Shown here in pieces: positions 17,748-26,042 of a stretch of 58,699 bases of DNA (position 1 is the first letter of the stretch; each line of letters begins with the position of its first letter). Location: the NCBI GenBank assembly GCA_001303785.1, contig LJUJ01000012.1:1-58699 (forward strand), written 5' to 3'. Source of the DNA: Caldifarciminota bacterium SM23_42. GTDB taxonomy: Bacteria > Hydrothermota > Tepidihabitantia > SM23-42. The notes beneath the pieces are model-generated. The model was not told the DNA's origin and did not search any database. It saw only the letters and a list, made by a program, of their open reading frames with translations. The translations under genes and the position numbers were made by a program.

Positions 17748-17773
17748 CCAGGCAGCTGACGTGAATTGCCTGG
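17748..17773. other. Hairpin between ahcY and dprA
   Basis: 7-bp inverted repeat CCAGGCA / TGCCTGG with a 12-base loop in the 57-base space between two convergent genes. There is no T run on either side, so it is at best a weak bidirectional terminator. Confidence 0.3.
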
Positions 17774-17786
17774 TGAGCTGCATCAT

Positions 17787-18866
17787 CTATTCAAAGCTTT
17801 TGACAAACGACATCCCGGGCAGCTGTTTCACATAACCCTTGATTTCCAGTCTCAGTAGTACGTTCAGTAATGCACTGGTGGGTTGATTGACTTTAACGGC
17901 GAGGGCATCAAGATAGATAGGTTCCAAGGAAAGTGCGTTCCAGATGATCCTTTCGGTGTTGTCGAGCAGAACTTCTGTGGTTTCTTTCTCCCTTCTCGTG
18001 TACGTCATGTTCAAGTAGTCTAATACTTCTTCACCCGATGTCACGGGTATTGCGCCATCCTTAATCAAACGATTTGTACCGTATGAAGTCTTCGAGTAGA
18101 TATTGCCCGGGATAGCAAAGACTTCCTTGTTTTGTTCCAGAGCCCACTTGACAGTGCTCATGACCCCAGATTTTTCTTTCGCTTCTATGGCGACGACGGC
18201 TTTGGCCAACCCTGATACTATCCGGTTGCGTTTCGGGAAGTTTTGTGCAAAGGGTGGAGTGCCGAAGTCGAATTCAGAGACAACTGCACCATGGTCGACG
18301 ATTTTTTCCATCAGCTCTCGATTTTCTGGTGGATAACATATGTCGATGCCACAACCTAAAACGGCAATGGTGCGTCCCTCATGCTTGAGCGTGGCCAAAT
18401 GGGCTTCGGTATCAATACCTCGTGCCATACCACTGATTACTGTCACACCAGCCTTGGCAAACTCTCCGGCGAATCTGCGGGCGATCTCTTTACCGTAGAC
18501 CGTCGCGCCTCTGGTGCCGATCACCGCAATTGAAGTTTCGTCTTCAGGCAATATGTCACCTCGGATGAACATCACCGGTGGGAAATGGTCGGTGTTCTTC
18601 AACCAGGAAGGGTAGTCTGCCGAGTAGTAAGAGACTAACTTTACTGCCAGCCTCTCGATCAATTCGTTTTTCTTGCGAAGCGTATCATCGACGGAGAATT
18701 GAGTTATTTTTCGAGCCGCGTCTGGACCCACGGAAGGTTTTAGTTTCTCATAGGATGCCGATATGACATTGCGTGCTGAACCGAAGTGTTTGAGGAGGTC
18801 GCAAAGTTTTTTTTCGGATAAGTTGGTGATGGAAAGTAGATGAAGCAGCTCAAACTTCTCGTTCAT
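17787..18866 (-). CDS. dprA: DNA-processing protein A
   Basis: 359 residues. Loads RecA on incoming single-stranded DNA in natural transformation and is widespread even in bacteria not known to be competent. Helical N-terminal (HhH/SAM-like) domain, then the Rossmann-like core with TRGATVYGKEIARRFAGEF, VTVISGMARGIDTEAH and GCGIDICYPPENREL, then a C-terminal winged helix (LDALAVKVNQPTSALLNVLL). It overlaps the HEAT gene by 17 bases and is the last gene of an obg-HEAT-dprA operon. With the pilus secretin operon and HHH-barrel proteins nearby, DNA uptake is plausible. Confidence 0.93.
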   Translation of the reverse strand: MNEKFELLHLLSITNLSEKKLCDLLKHFGSARNVISASYEKLKPSVGPDAARKITQFSVDDTLRKKNELIERLAVKLVSYYSADYPSWLKNTDHFPPVMFIRGDILPEDETSIAVIGTRGATVYGKEIARRFAGEFAKAGVTVISGMARGIDTEAHLATLKHEGRTIAVLGCGIDICYPPENRELMEKIVDHGAVVSEFDFGTPPFAQNFPKRNRIVSGLAKAVVAIEAKEKSGVMSTVKWALEQNKEVFAIPGNIYSKTSYGTNRLIKDGAIPVTSGEEVLDYLNMTYTRREKETTEVLLDNTERIIWNALSLEPIYLDALAVKVNQPTSALLNVLLRLEIKGYVKQLPGMSFVKSFE

Positions 18867-19383
18867 CTATCAGTTGTGTTCTGATTTTATCATACAGCTC
18901 GATGTCCGCACGCTCGATTACGAACATCACGGTTCGAAGCTTGCTTGTGTGGAGCTCCATGTCGGCCAATCTTGCGGCGAACTTTTCAGGTTTCTTGCGG
19001 GCAAGATTAAGTAATGCGTTCGACGCTTCCTTTATTACGGTAGGATTTTCGTCTTTGAGTAGGGTCGTTACGATCGCGTCCACGCTTCGTAAGTCAGCTA
19101 TTTGGCCCAACGCTAGACACGCCGAAGCCCGAGTATACCAATAGCCTTTCTTCAATAACCGCTGCAAACGTCCAGAAATTCTGGGTCCATAATCGGCCAG
19201 TTTGTGGGCAGCTTTCTCCCGCATGCACCATGACTTGTCGTCTAACATTTTAATAAGAATTTTTATGGTGTCCTTCTCATCTACGCCGTCGAGTCTATCC
19301 AAGACCTTCAGCTTTTTCGCGATATCGTCGGACTTTAAGATTCTTAGAATTGCGTCTTTATCCTGCTTTAGCTTGATTCTCAT
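18850..19383 (-). CDS. HEAT-repeat protein
   Basis: 177 residues, all-helical, with about four HEAT/PBS-lyase-type repeats: KDTIKILIKMLDDKSWCMRE, KAAHKLADYGPRISGRLQRL, YWYTRASACLALGQIADLRS and AIVTTLLKDENPTVIKEASN. This is a protein-interaction scaffold; the partner is unknown. It overlaps obg by 26 bases and dprA by 17 bases, so it is translated with both. No enzyme motif or membrane segment is visible. Confidence 0.75.
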   Translation of the reverse strand: MRIKLKQDKDAILRILKSDDIAKKLKVLDRLDGVDEKDTIKILIKMLDDKSWCMREKAAHKLADYGPRISGRLQRLLKKGYWYTRASACLALGQIADLRSVDAIVTTLLKDENPTVIKEASNALLNLARKKPEKFAARLADMELHTSKLRTVMFVIERADIELYDKIRTQLIDEREV

Positions 19384-20323
19384 TTTTTAGATGTTTTACC
19401 AGTTGATCGATACCGGTGCCTTTGAGGGCCGAAATGTAGAACATTTTTTCTCGGAGCTTGAAATGCGGCACTTCATCAATCAGGTCGATTTTGTTGAAAA
19501 CTACGATACGGGGTTTTTCCAGCAATGCACGCTTGTATCGTTTGAACTCATTCAGCAAAGTGGTATACTGGTCTCTTGGTTTCGGGCTTGAAATATCGAT
19601 CAGTAAGACCAACAGCTTCGTTCTTTCGATGTGCCTTAGGAATTGCATTCCGATGCCCTTACCCTCATGCGCGCCCTCGATAATTCCCGGCATATCGGCG
19701 ATTACTACATTGCTGATGTTATCCCTCAGGACTCCTAAATTCGGGGTGAGTGTAGTAAACGGATAACTGTCGATTCTCGGCCGTGCGTTAGTCATGGCTT
19801 TCAGTAGTGTCGATTTACCGGCATTGGGTAAGCCGACGATTCCGATGTTCGAAATGAGCTTGAGTACAATCTTAAGCGTCATTTGTTCTCCGGACATGCC
19901 CTGTTCAGCGTGACGGGGTGCTTGGTTGGTTGGCGAGACAAAACAAGCATTACCACGGCCACCCTTGCCTCCTCGGGCCAAGATGAGTCGCTCGCCATGC
20001 TTGAGTATCTCTCCTAATGGTTCGTCTTCGTGAAGTACGATGATGCCCAGTGGCACGGGTATCGTCACATCTGTGCCCGTCCGGCCGTTCATTTTCTTCC
20101 CCTTGCCGTGTTTACCGCGCCCCGCTCGGTAGTGTGGCCTGATCTTTAGGTCATAGAGCGTCTGGAGGTCTTTACTCCCAATTAGATATACTGAACCTCC
20201 GTCGCCGCCATTGCCCCCATCCGGACCGCCTCTCGGGACGTACTTCTCGCGGCGAAATGATATACATCCGTTGCCGCCGGGGCCTGATTCAACAAAGATT
20301 TTGGCTTCGTCAACAAATTTCAT
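19358..20323 (-). CDS. obg: GTPase Obg (CgtA)
   Basis: 321 residues. Ribosome-associated GTPase acting in 50S assembly. N-terminal glycine-rich Obg fold (SGPGGNGCISFRREKYVP, GGPDGGNGGDGGSV, RGGKGGRGNACF), then the G domain: G1 GLPNAGKST, G3 DMPG, G4 NKID and a G5-like SALKG. It ends shortly after the G domain, without the optional C-terminal OCT extension. The -10 box of its promoter lies 9 bases upstream of the ATG, leaving a 2-3 base leader with no ribosome-binding sequence. Confidence 0.95.
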   Translation of the reverse strand: MKFVDEAKIFVESGPGGNGCISFRREKYVPRGGPDGGNGGDGGSVYLIGSKDLQTLYDLKIRPHYRAGRGKHGKGKKMNGRTGTDVTIPVPLGIIVLHEDEPLGEILKHGERLILARGGKGGRGNACFVSPTNQAPRHAEQGMSGEQMTLKIVLKLISNIGIVGLPNAGKSTLLKAMTNARPRIDSYPFTTLTPNLGVLRDNISNVVIADMPGIIEGAHEGKGIGMQFLRHIERTKLLVLLIDISSPKPRDQYTTLLNEFKRYKRALLEKPRIVVFNKIDLIDEVPHFKLREKMFYISALKGTGIDQLVKHLKNENQAKAG

Positions 20324-20332
20324 GGACGAAAA

Positions 20333-20360
20333 AGTATATCAAATATCAACCTTAAGTCAA
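20333..20360 (-). promoter_or_regulatory. Promoter of obg-HEAT-dprA
   Basis: Minus strand: TTGACT (20360-20355), 16-base spacer, TATACT (20338-20333), then 9 bases (TTTTCGTCC) to ATG 20323. Predicts an almost leaderless transcript. Confidence 0.65.
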
Positions 20361-20482
20361 CTGCACGATTGCGAATGTTTTAGTATTCTTGGACGTATGT
20401 GATATAAAACAAATGCTACGGGTGCCGAAGAAGCGGAATGTCTTGACTGGTGATGTGCGTATAAGTTGCGCGCAGTAAAGCG

Positions 20483-20968
20483 CTACTTTCTGGCGAGCTT
20501 CCTGCGCAACGCCTTGGCGACCAAGGGCGGTACCATCTTGGAGACGTCACCGTTGAGCGCCGTGATTTCCTTGACCAAAGAGGAGCTCACGAAGATGTAC
20601 TTCTCCGAAGGCATGAGGAAAATAGTCTCGATCAGCGGCGCCAACTTGCGGTTCGTTAAGGTCAGTTGTAGTTCATAGTCAAAATCAGAAACCGCGCGCA
20701 TGCCGCGAATAATGGTCTGTGCCCCTATTTCTTTGGCGAAATCTACCAGGAGTGACGAGAATCCTAGCACTTCGATGTTTTTGTTCTTAGAAAAGACACG
20801 ACGCACGAGTTGTGTTCTTTCCTTGTGCGTGAAAAACGTGGTCTTGGGGCCGGCACTTACCCCAACCACGATTTTTTCGAATATTTTTGTCGCCCGCGAG
20901 ATGACATCGACATGGCCGTAGGTGATGGGATCAAATGTGCCGGCGTAGATTGCTTTCCTCATTTTCAA
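20483..20968 (-). CDS. coaD: Phosphopantetheine adenylyltransferase
   Basis: 161 residues. Adenylates 4'-phosphopantetheine, the penultimate step of coenzyme A synthesis. Motifs: YAGTFDPITYGHVDVI with the T/H-x-G-H nucleotidyltransferase signature, IRGMRAVSDFDYELQL, and EKYIFVSSSLVKEI near the C-terminus. Two starts are possible: ATG 20968 or ATG 20962 (MRKAIYAGTF, closer to family norm). No strong ribosome site before either. Probably transcribed with rsmD, 138 bases upstream; this pair is adjacent in many bacteria. Confidence 0.95.
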   Translation of the reverse strand: MKMRKAIYAGTFDPITYGHVDVISRATKIFEKIVVGVSAGPKTTFFTHKERTQLVRRVFSKNKNIEVLGFSSLLVDFAKEIGAQTIIRGMRAVSDFDYELQLTLTNRKLAPLIETIFLMPSEKYIFVSSSLVKEITALNGDVSKMVPPLVAKALRRKLARK

Positions 20969-20974
20969 TCACAC

Positions 20975-21125
20975 TTGTTCGTTCATACAGAATACACTGA
21001 ACCGCATACGGCAGGCACTGAATTCACTGAATGCGTCCAGATTTGTTGTATCTGTGTTTTTCAGTGTCCACCGAGGGTGGCTTCTGTGAGTTCTGTGTTC
21101 GTACATTCAGTGCTTTCTGTGTCTA
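20975..21125. repeat. CACTGAA/TTCTGTG intergenic repeat cluster
   Basis: The rsmD-coaD spacer is built from short units: CAGAATACACTGAA, CACTGAATTCACTGAA on the left and inverted TTCAGTG, TTCTGTGAGTTCTGTG, TTCAGTGCTTTCTGTG on the right. The two halves are inverted relative to each other and could fold into an imperfect long hairpin. The right end runs into rsmD. Related units occur before miaA (about 2577-2593) and at 15126-15140. Confidence 0.6.
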
Positions 21126-21643
21126 AGGAAGGATAATTGTGTGTCGCCGTATTTCTTTGACTTGAACGGCGCCAATGAATCAGTTGCCTCGAGCTCGTCA
21201 CCGGTCGCGTGTTCAAGAACGATGATTCCACCATTTCTTAAGAGGTTGTAGTATTCGATTAGCATCAATGTTTTGTACGTATAACGTTTTCCATAAGGCG
21301 GATCAGCGAAGATAACATCGAATTTCTGATCCTTCAACTTTTTCAACGCTGGTCGAAAATCACTGGATAATACTACTATCGATTGACGGGGCGAGAAGGT
21401 TTTGATGTTGTGATACAGAATGCGCGGCAGCTTTTCGACAAATGTACAGCTCTTTGCTCCACGCGAAATTGCCTCCAAGCCTAATGCGCCGCTGCCCGCA
21501 TAAATGTCTAGTACTTCAGCATCGGCAATCTTATCACCAATAACATCAAAGATCGCGCCCCTGACGATGCTCTTGGTTGGTCTGATTCCCTTTCTGGGGA
21601 CTTTAATGTGTCGACCCTTCCATGTCCCTCCGACAATCCGCAT
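21107..21643 (-). CDS. rsmD: 16S rRNA (guanine966-N2)-methyltransferase
   Basis: 178 residues. SAM-dependent methylation of G966 of 16S rRNA. Motifs: N-terminal MRIVGGTWKGRHI and RPTKSIVRGAIFDVI typical of RsmD, SAM-binding VLDIYAGSGALGLEA, and the catalytic DPPYGKRY. The last codons (RHRKH-stop) are read from a CACAGAAAGCACTGA repeat unit, so the C-terminus has been rewritten or extended by the intergenic repeat. 39 bases after pilQ, perhaps co-transcribed. Confidence 0.93.
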   Translation of the reverse strand: MRIVGGTWKGRHIKVPRKGIRPTKSIVRGAIFDVIGDKIADAEVLDIYAGSGALGLEAISRGAKSCTFVEKLPRILYHNIKTFSPRQSIVVLSSDFRPALKKLKDQKFDVIFADPPYGKRYTYKTLMLIEYYNLLRNGGIIVLEHATGDELEATDSLAPFKSKKYGDTQLSFLRHRKH

Positions 21644-21682
21644 CAGAGACCACGCGTGTATTTGAGTTTTACGAAAAGCTGC

Positions 21683-23284
21683 CTAACCCCTTATTATGGT
21701 CGGCGTGATGAAAATCAACAACTCAAGGTCTTCGTACGTAGTCGATTTCTCTCTAAATAAAGCGCCAAGAAGTGGAATATGCATGAGTATCGGTACACCA
21801 CGAACCAACTCTGCTTCCCGCTGCCTGATGAAACCGCCAATGACCACAGTGTTGCCATCCTTGACTAATACCTTGGAACTTGCCTCGGACGTCGTGACGA
21901 TGGGCCGTCCGGCAAGAGCCGATGGTCGGTCGAGGTCACTGACTTCCACCCCAATGTCCATGGTAATTTCTTCAAGTGAATTGATGTGCGGTGTCACATT
22001 AAGCTTGGTTCCGGCTTCATAGAATTGAATAACCGTATTTCCCGAGATATCCAGTGTCGGTACGCCAAACCGCTCACCTTGGAGAACCTCGGCTTCTTCG
22101 TTATCGACTGCTGAGACACGCGGTGCAGCGATGGTCCTGGCTTTGCCACGCTCTTCGAGCATATCGATCGCCAGAGACAGCTGTGCGAGTGAGGGGACGG
22201 TTCCGATATTGAATTCACCAAAGCCCAGTATCGTAGGTATTTCGTTGCTCTGGAAATCCGCGCGTAATATTCTACTCTCCAATCCCTGCAGGGTCCATTG
22301 AACACCCAGTTCCTTGGTGGCATTTGTGGCAACATTGACCACCCTGACCGCTATTTCGACCTGAGGCGTTGGGGTGTCGAGCAGCTGTATTAATTGATGG
22401 ATGCGGTCGTGGACAGGAGCAACCTCAGTCACAACGATCGCATTAGTACGCACGTCAACATGCGCCTTGCCTTTTGGCGAAAGCATTGCCGTGACCTTAT
22501 CAAGCATCTTGCCTGGTTCTGCGAATTCCAGTTTATATACCTTCGAACTCACCGGTAGGTCATAGTCTTGTTTGTCGAGATTCTCGGCTGTGTCGACACG
22601 AATGACACCCGGGTCTTCGCGATATGCATAGCCTGAAGCCCGAAGTATAATTTCCAGCGCACGGCGCCATGGGACATTGTGCAGACGAACTGTCACTGTG
22701 CCCTTGACATCTTTGCCGGCGACGATGTTTACCCCGGCATACTCGGACAATGCCCGGAGTATGGTTAGTATGTCCGCGTCTTCGAAATCACAGGAGATTG
22801 GTCGGCCCGTTACGGTAGCCGTAGGCTTGGGCGCAGGTGCCACCGGAGGTTGCGGTTCTTCGCTGGGCATTGTTGGCGCAGGATTACTGGCTGAGGCTTG
22901 CCACTGCAAGAACGTATTACTCGCGCCGGCAAGCAGTGTGAGTACGAAATTATCGCCTTCTGTTGAAGTCAGGAATGAGTAATCGCGATCCAGAGTTCCT
23001 ATTACTCGGACGAGATCTGGTTGCTCGGTGAATCCGGTGATCGATAATTCCTTAATACCACCCCGGTTAAGCGTATATTTCTTACCAATCAAGTCACTCG
23101 AAACTCCAGAACAGTCAATGACTATTCGTGATGGATCCTTGAGTGCAAAGGAATTGGCGACAAATGGTGCATCTGCTTTGACAACAATCTTGGTGTTGAT
23201 GTCTTCTGGGGCTAGTACTATATCACTAATCGCCGCACCATTGGCCAAGGAAATTGACAAAGCGAGGATGATTACATTTCTCAT
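21683..23284 (-). CDS. pilQ: Type IV pilus secretin PilQ
   Basis: 533 residues with a signal peptide (MRNVIILALSISLANGA). An N-terminal AMIN domain (about 25-115) is followed by a proline-rich linker (PTMPSEEPQPPVAPAPKPTA), a secretin N0/STN domain (NIVAGKDVKGTVTVRLHNVP), an N1-type domain, and the C-terminal secretin barrel (VTPHINSLEEITMDIGVEVS, GNTVVIGGFIRQ, GVPILMHIPLLGALF). It forms the outer-membrane pore for pilus fibres. Only one AMIN domain, so shorter than proteobacterial PilQ. Last pil gene of the operon, 3 bases after pilP. Confidence 0.93.
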   Translation of the reverse strand: MRNVIILALSISLANGAAISDIVLAPEDINTKIVVKADAPFVANSFALKDPSRIVIDCSGVSSDLIGKKYTLNRGGIKELSITGFTEQPDLVRVIGTLDRDYSFLTSTEGDNFVLTLLAGASNTFLQWQASASNPAPTMPSEEPQPPVAPAPKPTATVTGRPISCDFEDADILTILRALSEYAGVNIVAGKDVKGTVTVRLHNVPWRRALEIILRASGYAYREDPGVIRVDTAENLDKQDYDLPVSSKVYKLEFAEPGKMLDKVTAMLSPKGKAHVDVRTNAIVVTEVAPVHDRIHQLIQLLDTPTPQVEIAVRVVNVATNATKELGVQWTLQGLESRILRADFQSNEIPTILGFGEFNIGTVPSLAQLSLAIDMLEERGKARTIAAPRVSAVDNEEAEVLQGERFGVPTLDISGNTVIQFYEAGTKLNVTPHINSLEEITMDIGVEVSDLDRPSALAGRPIVTTSEASSKVLVKDGNTVVIGGFIRQREAELVRGVPILMHIPLLGALFREKSTTYEDLELLIFITPTIIRG

Positions 23285-23287
23285 TTT

Positions 23288-23695
23288 TTACCTCCTTTCC
23301 TTTTCTTGAAGTCTCAACTCATATTTGGTTAAAACCCCAGCCTGTGTCATTTGGAATATTATCCCTTGACGGTTTATTTCAGATACTTTACCGCCGACGA
23401 CTCGGTCACCTCTCTTTAGGATGTATCCTTGGCCTACACCGTCTTTCACAAGAGCGTAGTATCCTCGATCACCCCATAAGATACCGATCAGCGTGATATT
23501 CTCAACACTCAAGTGACTCGCCTTACCGCTTCGGGACAACTCAGTACCGATTAACGGTACAAAAGGATCGCGTCTTCCTTTCATGTTATATTGCCACTGT
23601 TCGACCGGGAATAAAGTATCAGCCGCTGGTGGTGTTGTTGGTGTTTGGCTGATTAGCATTAAACATATTAAACTACCGACGAGTTGCAGCACCAC
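23288..23695 (-). CDS. pilP: Type IV pilus protein PilP-like
   Basis: 135 residues. Hydrophobic N-terminus (MVLQLVGSLICLMLISQT) without a lipobox cysteine, then a short linker and the small beta domain of PilP: GRRDPFVPLIG, ENITLIGILWGDRGYYALVK, YILKRGDRVVGGKVSEIN. Links the inner-membrane PilNO complex to the secretin. It overlaps pilO by 23 bases. The missing acylation cysteine suggests a cleaved or signal-anchored form, different from the proteobacterial lipoprotein. Confidence 0.82.
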   Translation of the reverse strand: MVLQLVGSLICLMLISQTPTTPPAADTLFPVEQWQYNMKGRRDPFVPLIGTELSRSGKASHLSVENITLIGILWGDRGYYALVKDGVGQGYILKRGDRVVGGKVSEINRQGIIFQMTQAGVLTKYELRLQEKERR

Positions 23696-24245
23696 TTTGC
23701 ACCTCCTTTCCTTTTGTCACAGTGTAGGTGAGTGTTCTGAGTTCAGCCTCGCAGCTACGGTCCTTACCGGTTGCAATTTTGATAGATGGGACATTCACAA
23801 TCCTTGCCAGGTTCCCGACGTTTGAGAGGAACGTGCCGAGCTGATGATAACCACACGTTACTTTAATCTGGACCGGTATTTCTGAGTAGTTGATTTTAGG
23901 AACAATCTTGCTTGGTCTAAACAACACGAAACTGACCCCTGCCTTGGTCCCGGAATTCGAAATCTGTTGAATCAATGAAGGAATCTCTTTTTCCTTAGGC
24001 AACATTTCTCTTGCTCTTTCCCATTCAACCTCGAGGCGTGCGATCTTTTCCTGTAATTCAGGCAATCTGATGCGCGCTGCCTCTGCTTTTTGAACCTCGA
24101 TCTGTAGAGAATCTCTTCTTGAGCGCAAGTGGTCAACTTTTTCTTTATTCGCCGAATAAGGGAACCGGAAGAACAAAATGAGTATAACTACCAAAATAAT
24201 CAGGAAGATCACAACTTGCTGTGTTTTTCGTTCTCTCAAATTCAT
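23673..24245 (-). CDS. pilO: Type IV pilus assembly protein PilO
   Basis: About 190 residues. One N-terminal transmembrane helix (VVIFLIILVVILILFFRF), a coiled coil (DSLQIEVQKAEAARIRLPEL), then the ferredoxin-like periplasmic domain. The ATG at 24245 has GGAGG six bases upstream, so it is preferred over the TTG at 24257. The ATG overlaps the pilN stop (ATGA). PilO pairs with PilN to form the alignment complex between PilM and PilP/Q. Confidence 0.85.
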   Translation of the reverse strand: MNLRERKTQQVVIFLIILVVILILFFRFPYSANKEKVDHLRSRRDSLQIEVQKAEAARIRLPELQEKIARLEVEWERAREMLPKEKEIPSLIQQISNSGTKAGVSFVLFRPSKIVPKINYSEIPVQIKVTCGYHQLGTFLSNVGNLARIVNVPSIKIATGKDRSCEAELRTLTYTVTKGKEVQSGAATRR

Positions 24246-24847
24246 CGTTGCCTCCAAGCCACGGAATCGACACCAACGTTGGCAGTTAAGGTGAATTCCA
24301 TCATCTCTTGTTTTTCAATCACCTTCTTTTCCAGAACGGTCAGATCGACATTGTGTATGTAGGGAGATTCTTCAAGACGATTCATGAAGTCAGCAACGAG
24401 CAGATTTGAGGCAGCAACTCCCTTTATGCCCATGCCTGTAGAATCCGTGGTCAACATTGTTAGCCAGGTGAAATCAGGTAGACGCGTTGAGACTTCGTCA
24501 AGGATATGCGCGATAAAAAATCGGTTCTTGTTCAATTGTCTGATGGGGGCAATCAAAGTTGCGAGTTCACGTTCCCGGGTTTCCAGACTGTCCACCGCTG
24601 CCTTGTAAACCTTTAATTCATCAAGTTTTACGTTTAGTTGATTTATGTTGCCGCTGTAATTACGCATTTGTATGTTTTGACTCAGGAGCAAAACCACAAC
24701 AATGATTACAACGATTACGATGCCTATTATATAAACGATTGCTGTCTGAATGGGCGGAATCTTGATGCCCGGACGTGGTACCCTAGCTGCCCTGGCTTTC
24801 GGAGCACGTCCTTTCTTAGTAGTTGGTGCTAAATTGATTTTTATCAT
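24242..24847 (-). CDS. pilN: Type IV pilus assembly protein PilN
   Basis: 201 residues. The N-terminal MIKINLAPT is the conserved PilN 'INLLP'-like peptide that binds PilM, followed here by an unusual basic stretch (KKGRAPKARAARVPRPGIK), a transmembrane helix (TAIVYIIGIVIVVIIVVVLL), a coiled coil and a ferredoxin-like periplasmic domain. It overlaps pilM by 4 bases and pilO by 4 bases. Confidence 0.9.
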   Translation of the reverse strand: MIKINLAPTTKKGRAPKARAARVPRPGIKIPPIQTAIVYIIGIVIVVIIVVVLLLSQNIQMRNYSGNINQLNVKLDELKVYKAAVDSLETRERELATLIAPIRQLNKNRFFIAHILDEVSTRLPDFTWLTMLTTDSTGMGIKGVAASNLLVADFMNRLEESPYIHNVDLTVLEKKVIEKQEMMEFTLTANVGVDSVAWRQR

Positions 24848-25887
24848 CTTTCCCCCCTTAATGCTAGACCAACGGCTTGAGCCAAGATTGGCCCGGTAAC
24901 ATCCGCGCCCATTGGTACGAAAATATTCGGATCATAAACGATATTCTTGAGGGGATTGAGGATTTCGATCGGAATGCCGAAACGGCGCTTTAGATAGTCT
25001 AGAAGATTCGGTACAGATGAACCGCCGCCCGACAGATACATACGGCCGACCTTTTCCTCGCCGGTGACAGTTGAAAGAAACTGAAGGCTTCTTTCGATAT
25101 GCGTTCCAAGGTCGCTCACAAAGGACTCGAATACGCCTTGAATCGAATCTTGAGAGACGCCAACGGGTACGGTTCCCTTGGCTGCGTTAGCCGCATCCTC
25201 GTAATTGAAGCCGACTTCCTTTTGCAGTTTGCTGATGTACGCGTTAACTCCGTAGTATACGTCACGTGCGGACAGGCTAGAACCACCTTTAACCACATTG
25301 ATCACCGTCATCCCGGCACCGATGTGAATCAAGCAGATAATTTCATCGGGGACGGTCTCGTAATTGTGTTCGTAGGCGTGCTGAATGGAAAAAGCGGTCG
25401 TGTCGATGATGATTGGCGTTAGGTTCAGGTCCTTCAATAGCGAAGTCAGGTTATTGATGAGTTCGTTTTTTGCGGCGACTAGAATAACCTCCTGTTGGTT
25501 TTCTCCAAAATTCGGGTTCACAACATCGAAATCTAGCGTTACCTCATTGATGTCGAAGGGAACGTACTGCTCGGCTTCCCACTTGATTTGTTCACGTGTA
25601 TCTGCTTCACTCATTCGGTCCATTGTTATTCTTTTTATGATGACATCACGTCCGGCGATACCAAGCACTACGTCTTTTGTGGAAAATCCCTTAGTTTCTA
25701 TTAAGGTTCTGATGGAATCTAAGACCGCCTCCCTATCGATAATTTCACCTTCAACTATAGCGTCAGGTAAGACCTTAGAAATACCGAAATTTAGTAATTT
25801 CTTGTTCTTACCTGCGCTAAGTTCAACTATTTTTGTTTGGCTTGAGCCTATATCAAGACCAAGTACTTTTTTCTTTCTCCCGAACAT
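24844..25887 (-). CDS. pilM: Type IV pilus assembly ATPase-fold protein PilM
   Basis: 347 residues with the actin/FtsA-like fold: LGLDIGSSQTKIVEL (phosphate 1), IDTTAFSIQHAYEH, IHIGAGMTVINVVKG (phosphate 2) and YLSGGGSSVPNLLDYL (adenosine loop). Cytoplasmic; binds the N-terminal peptide of PilN and connects to the motor ATPases. First gene of pilMNOPQ, with AAGGAG before ATG 25887 and a consensus promoter just upstream. Motor ATPases and pilins are not in this window. Confidence 0.93.
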   Translation of the reverse strand: MFGRKKKVLGLDIGSSQTKIVELSAGKNKKLLNFGISKVLPDAIVEGEIIDREAVLDSIRTLIETKGFSTKDVVLGIAGRDVIIKRITMDRMSEADTREQIKWEAEQYVPFDINEVTLDFDVVNPNFGENQQEVILVAAKNELINNLTSLLKDLNLTPIIIDTTAFSIQHAYEHNYETVPDEIICLIHIGAGMTVINVVKGGSSLSARDVYYGVNAYISKLQKEVGFNYEDAANAAKGTVPVGVSQDSIQGVFESFVSDLGTHIERSLQFLSTVTGEEKVGRMYLSGGGSSVPNLLDYLKRRFGIPIEILNPLKNIVYDPNIFVPMGADVTGPILAQAVGLALRGER

Positions 25888-25915
25888 AATAGCTCCTTTT
25901 CAATTTAATTGTGTA

Positions 25916-25943
25916 ATTATATATATAATTCATTTTGTGTCAA
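25916..25943 (-). promoter_or_regulatory. Promoter of pilMNOPQ
   Basis: Minus strand: TTGACA (25943-25938), 16-base spacer, TATAAT (25921-25916). Both boxes are perfect; leader of about 22 bases with AAGGAG before the pilM ATG. Confidence 0.85.
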
Positions 25944-26042
25944 GAGGAAAATTTACAGACACGTGTCAGAATGAAGATATTCTTAGTTTTGGGGCAAATC
26001 ACCGAGCAGAAATCGTACAATCATGTAGTACGAGACGTTATT

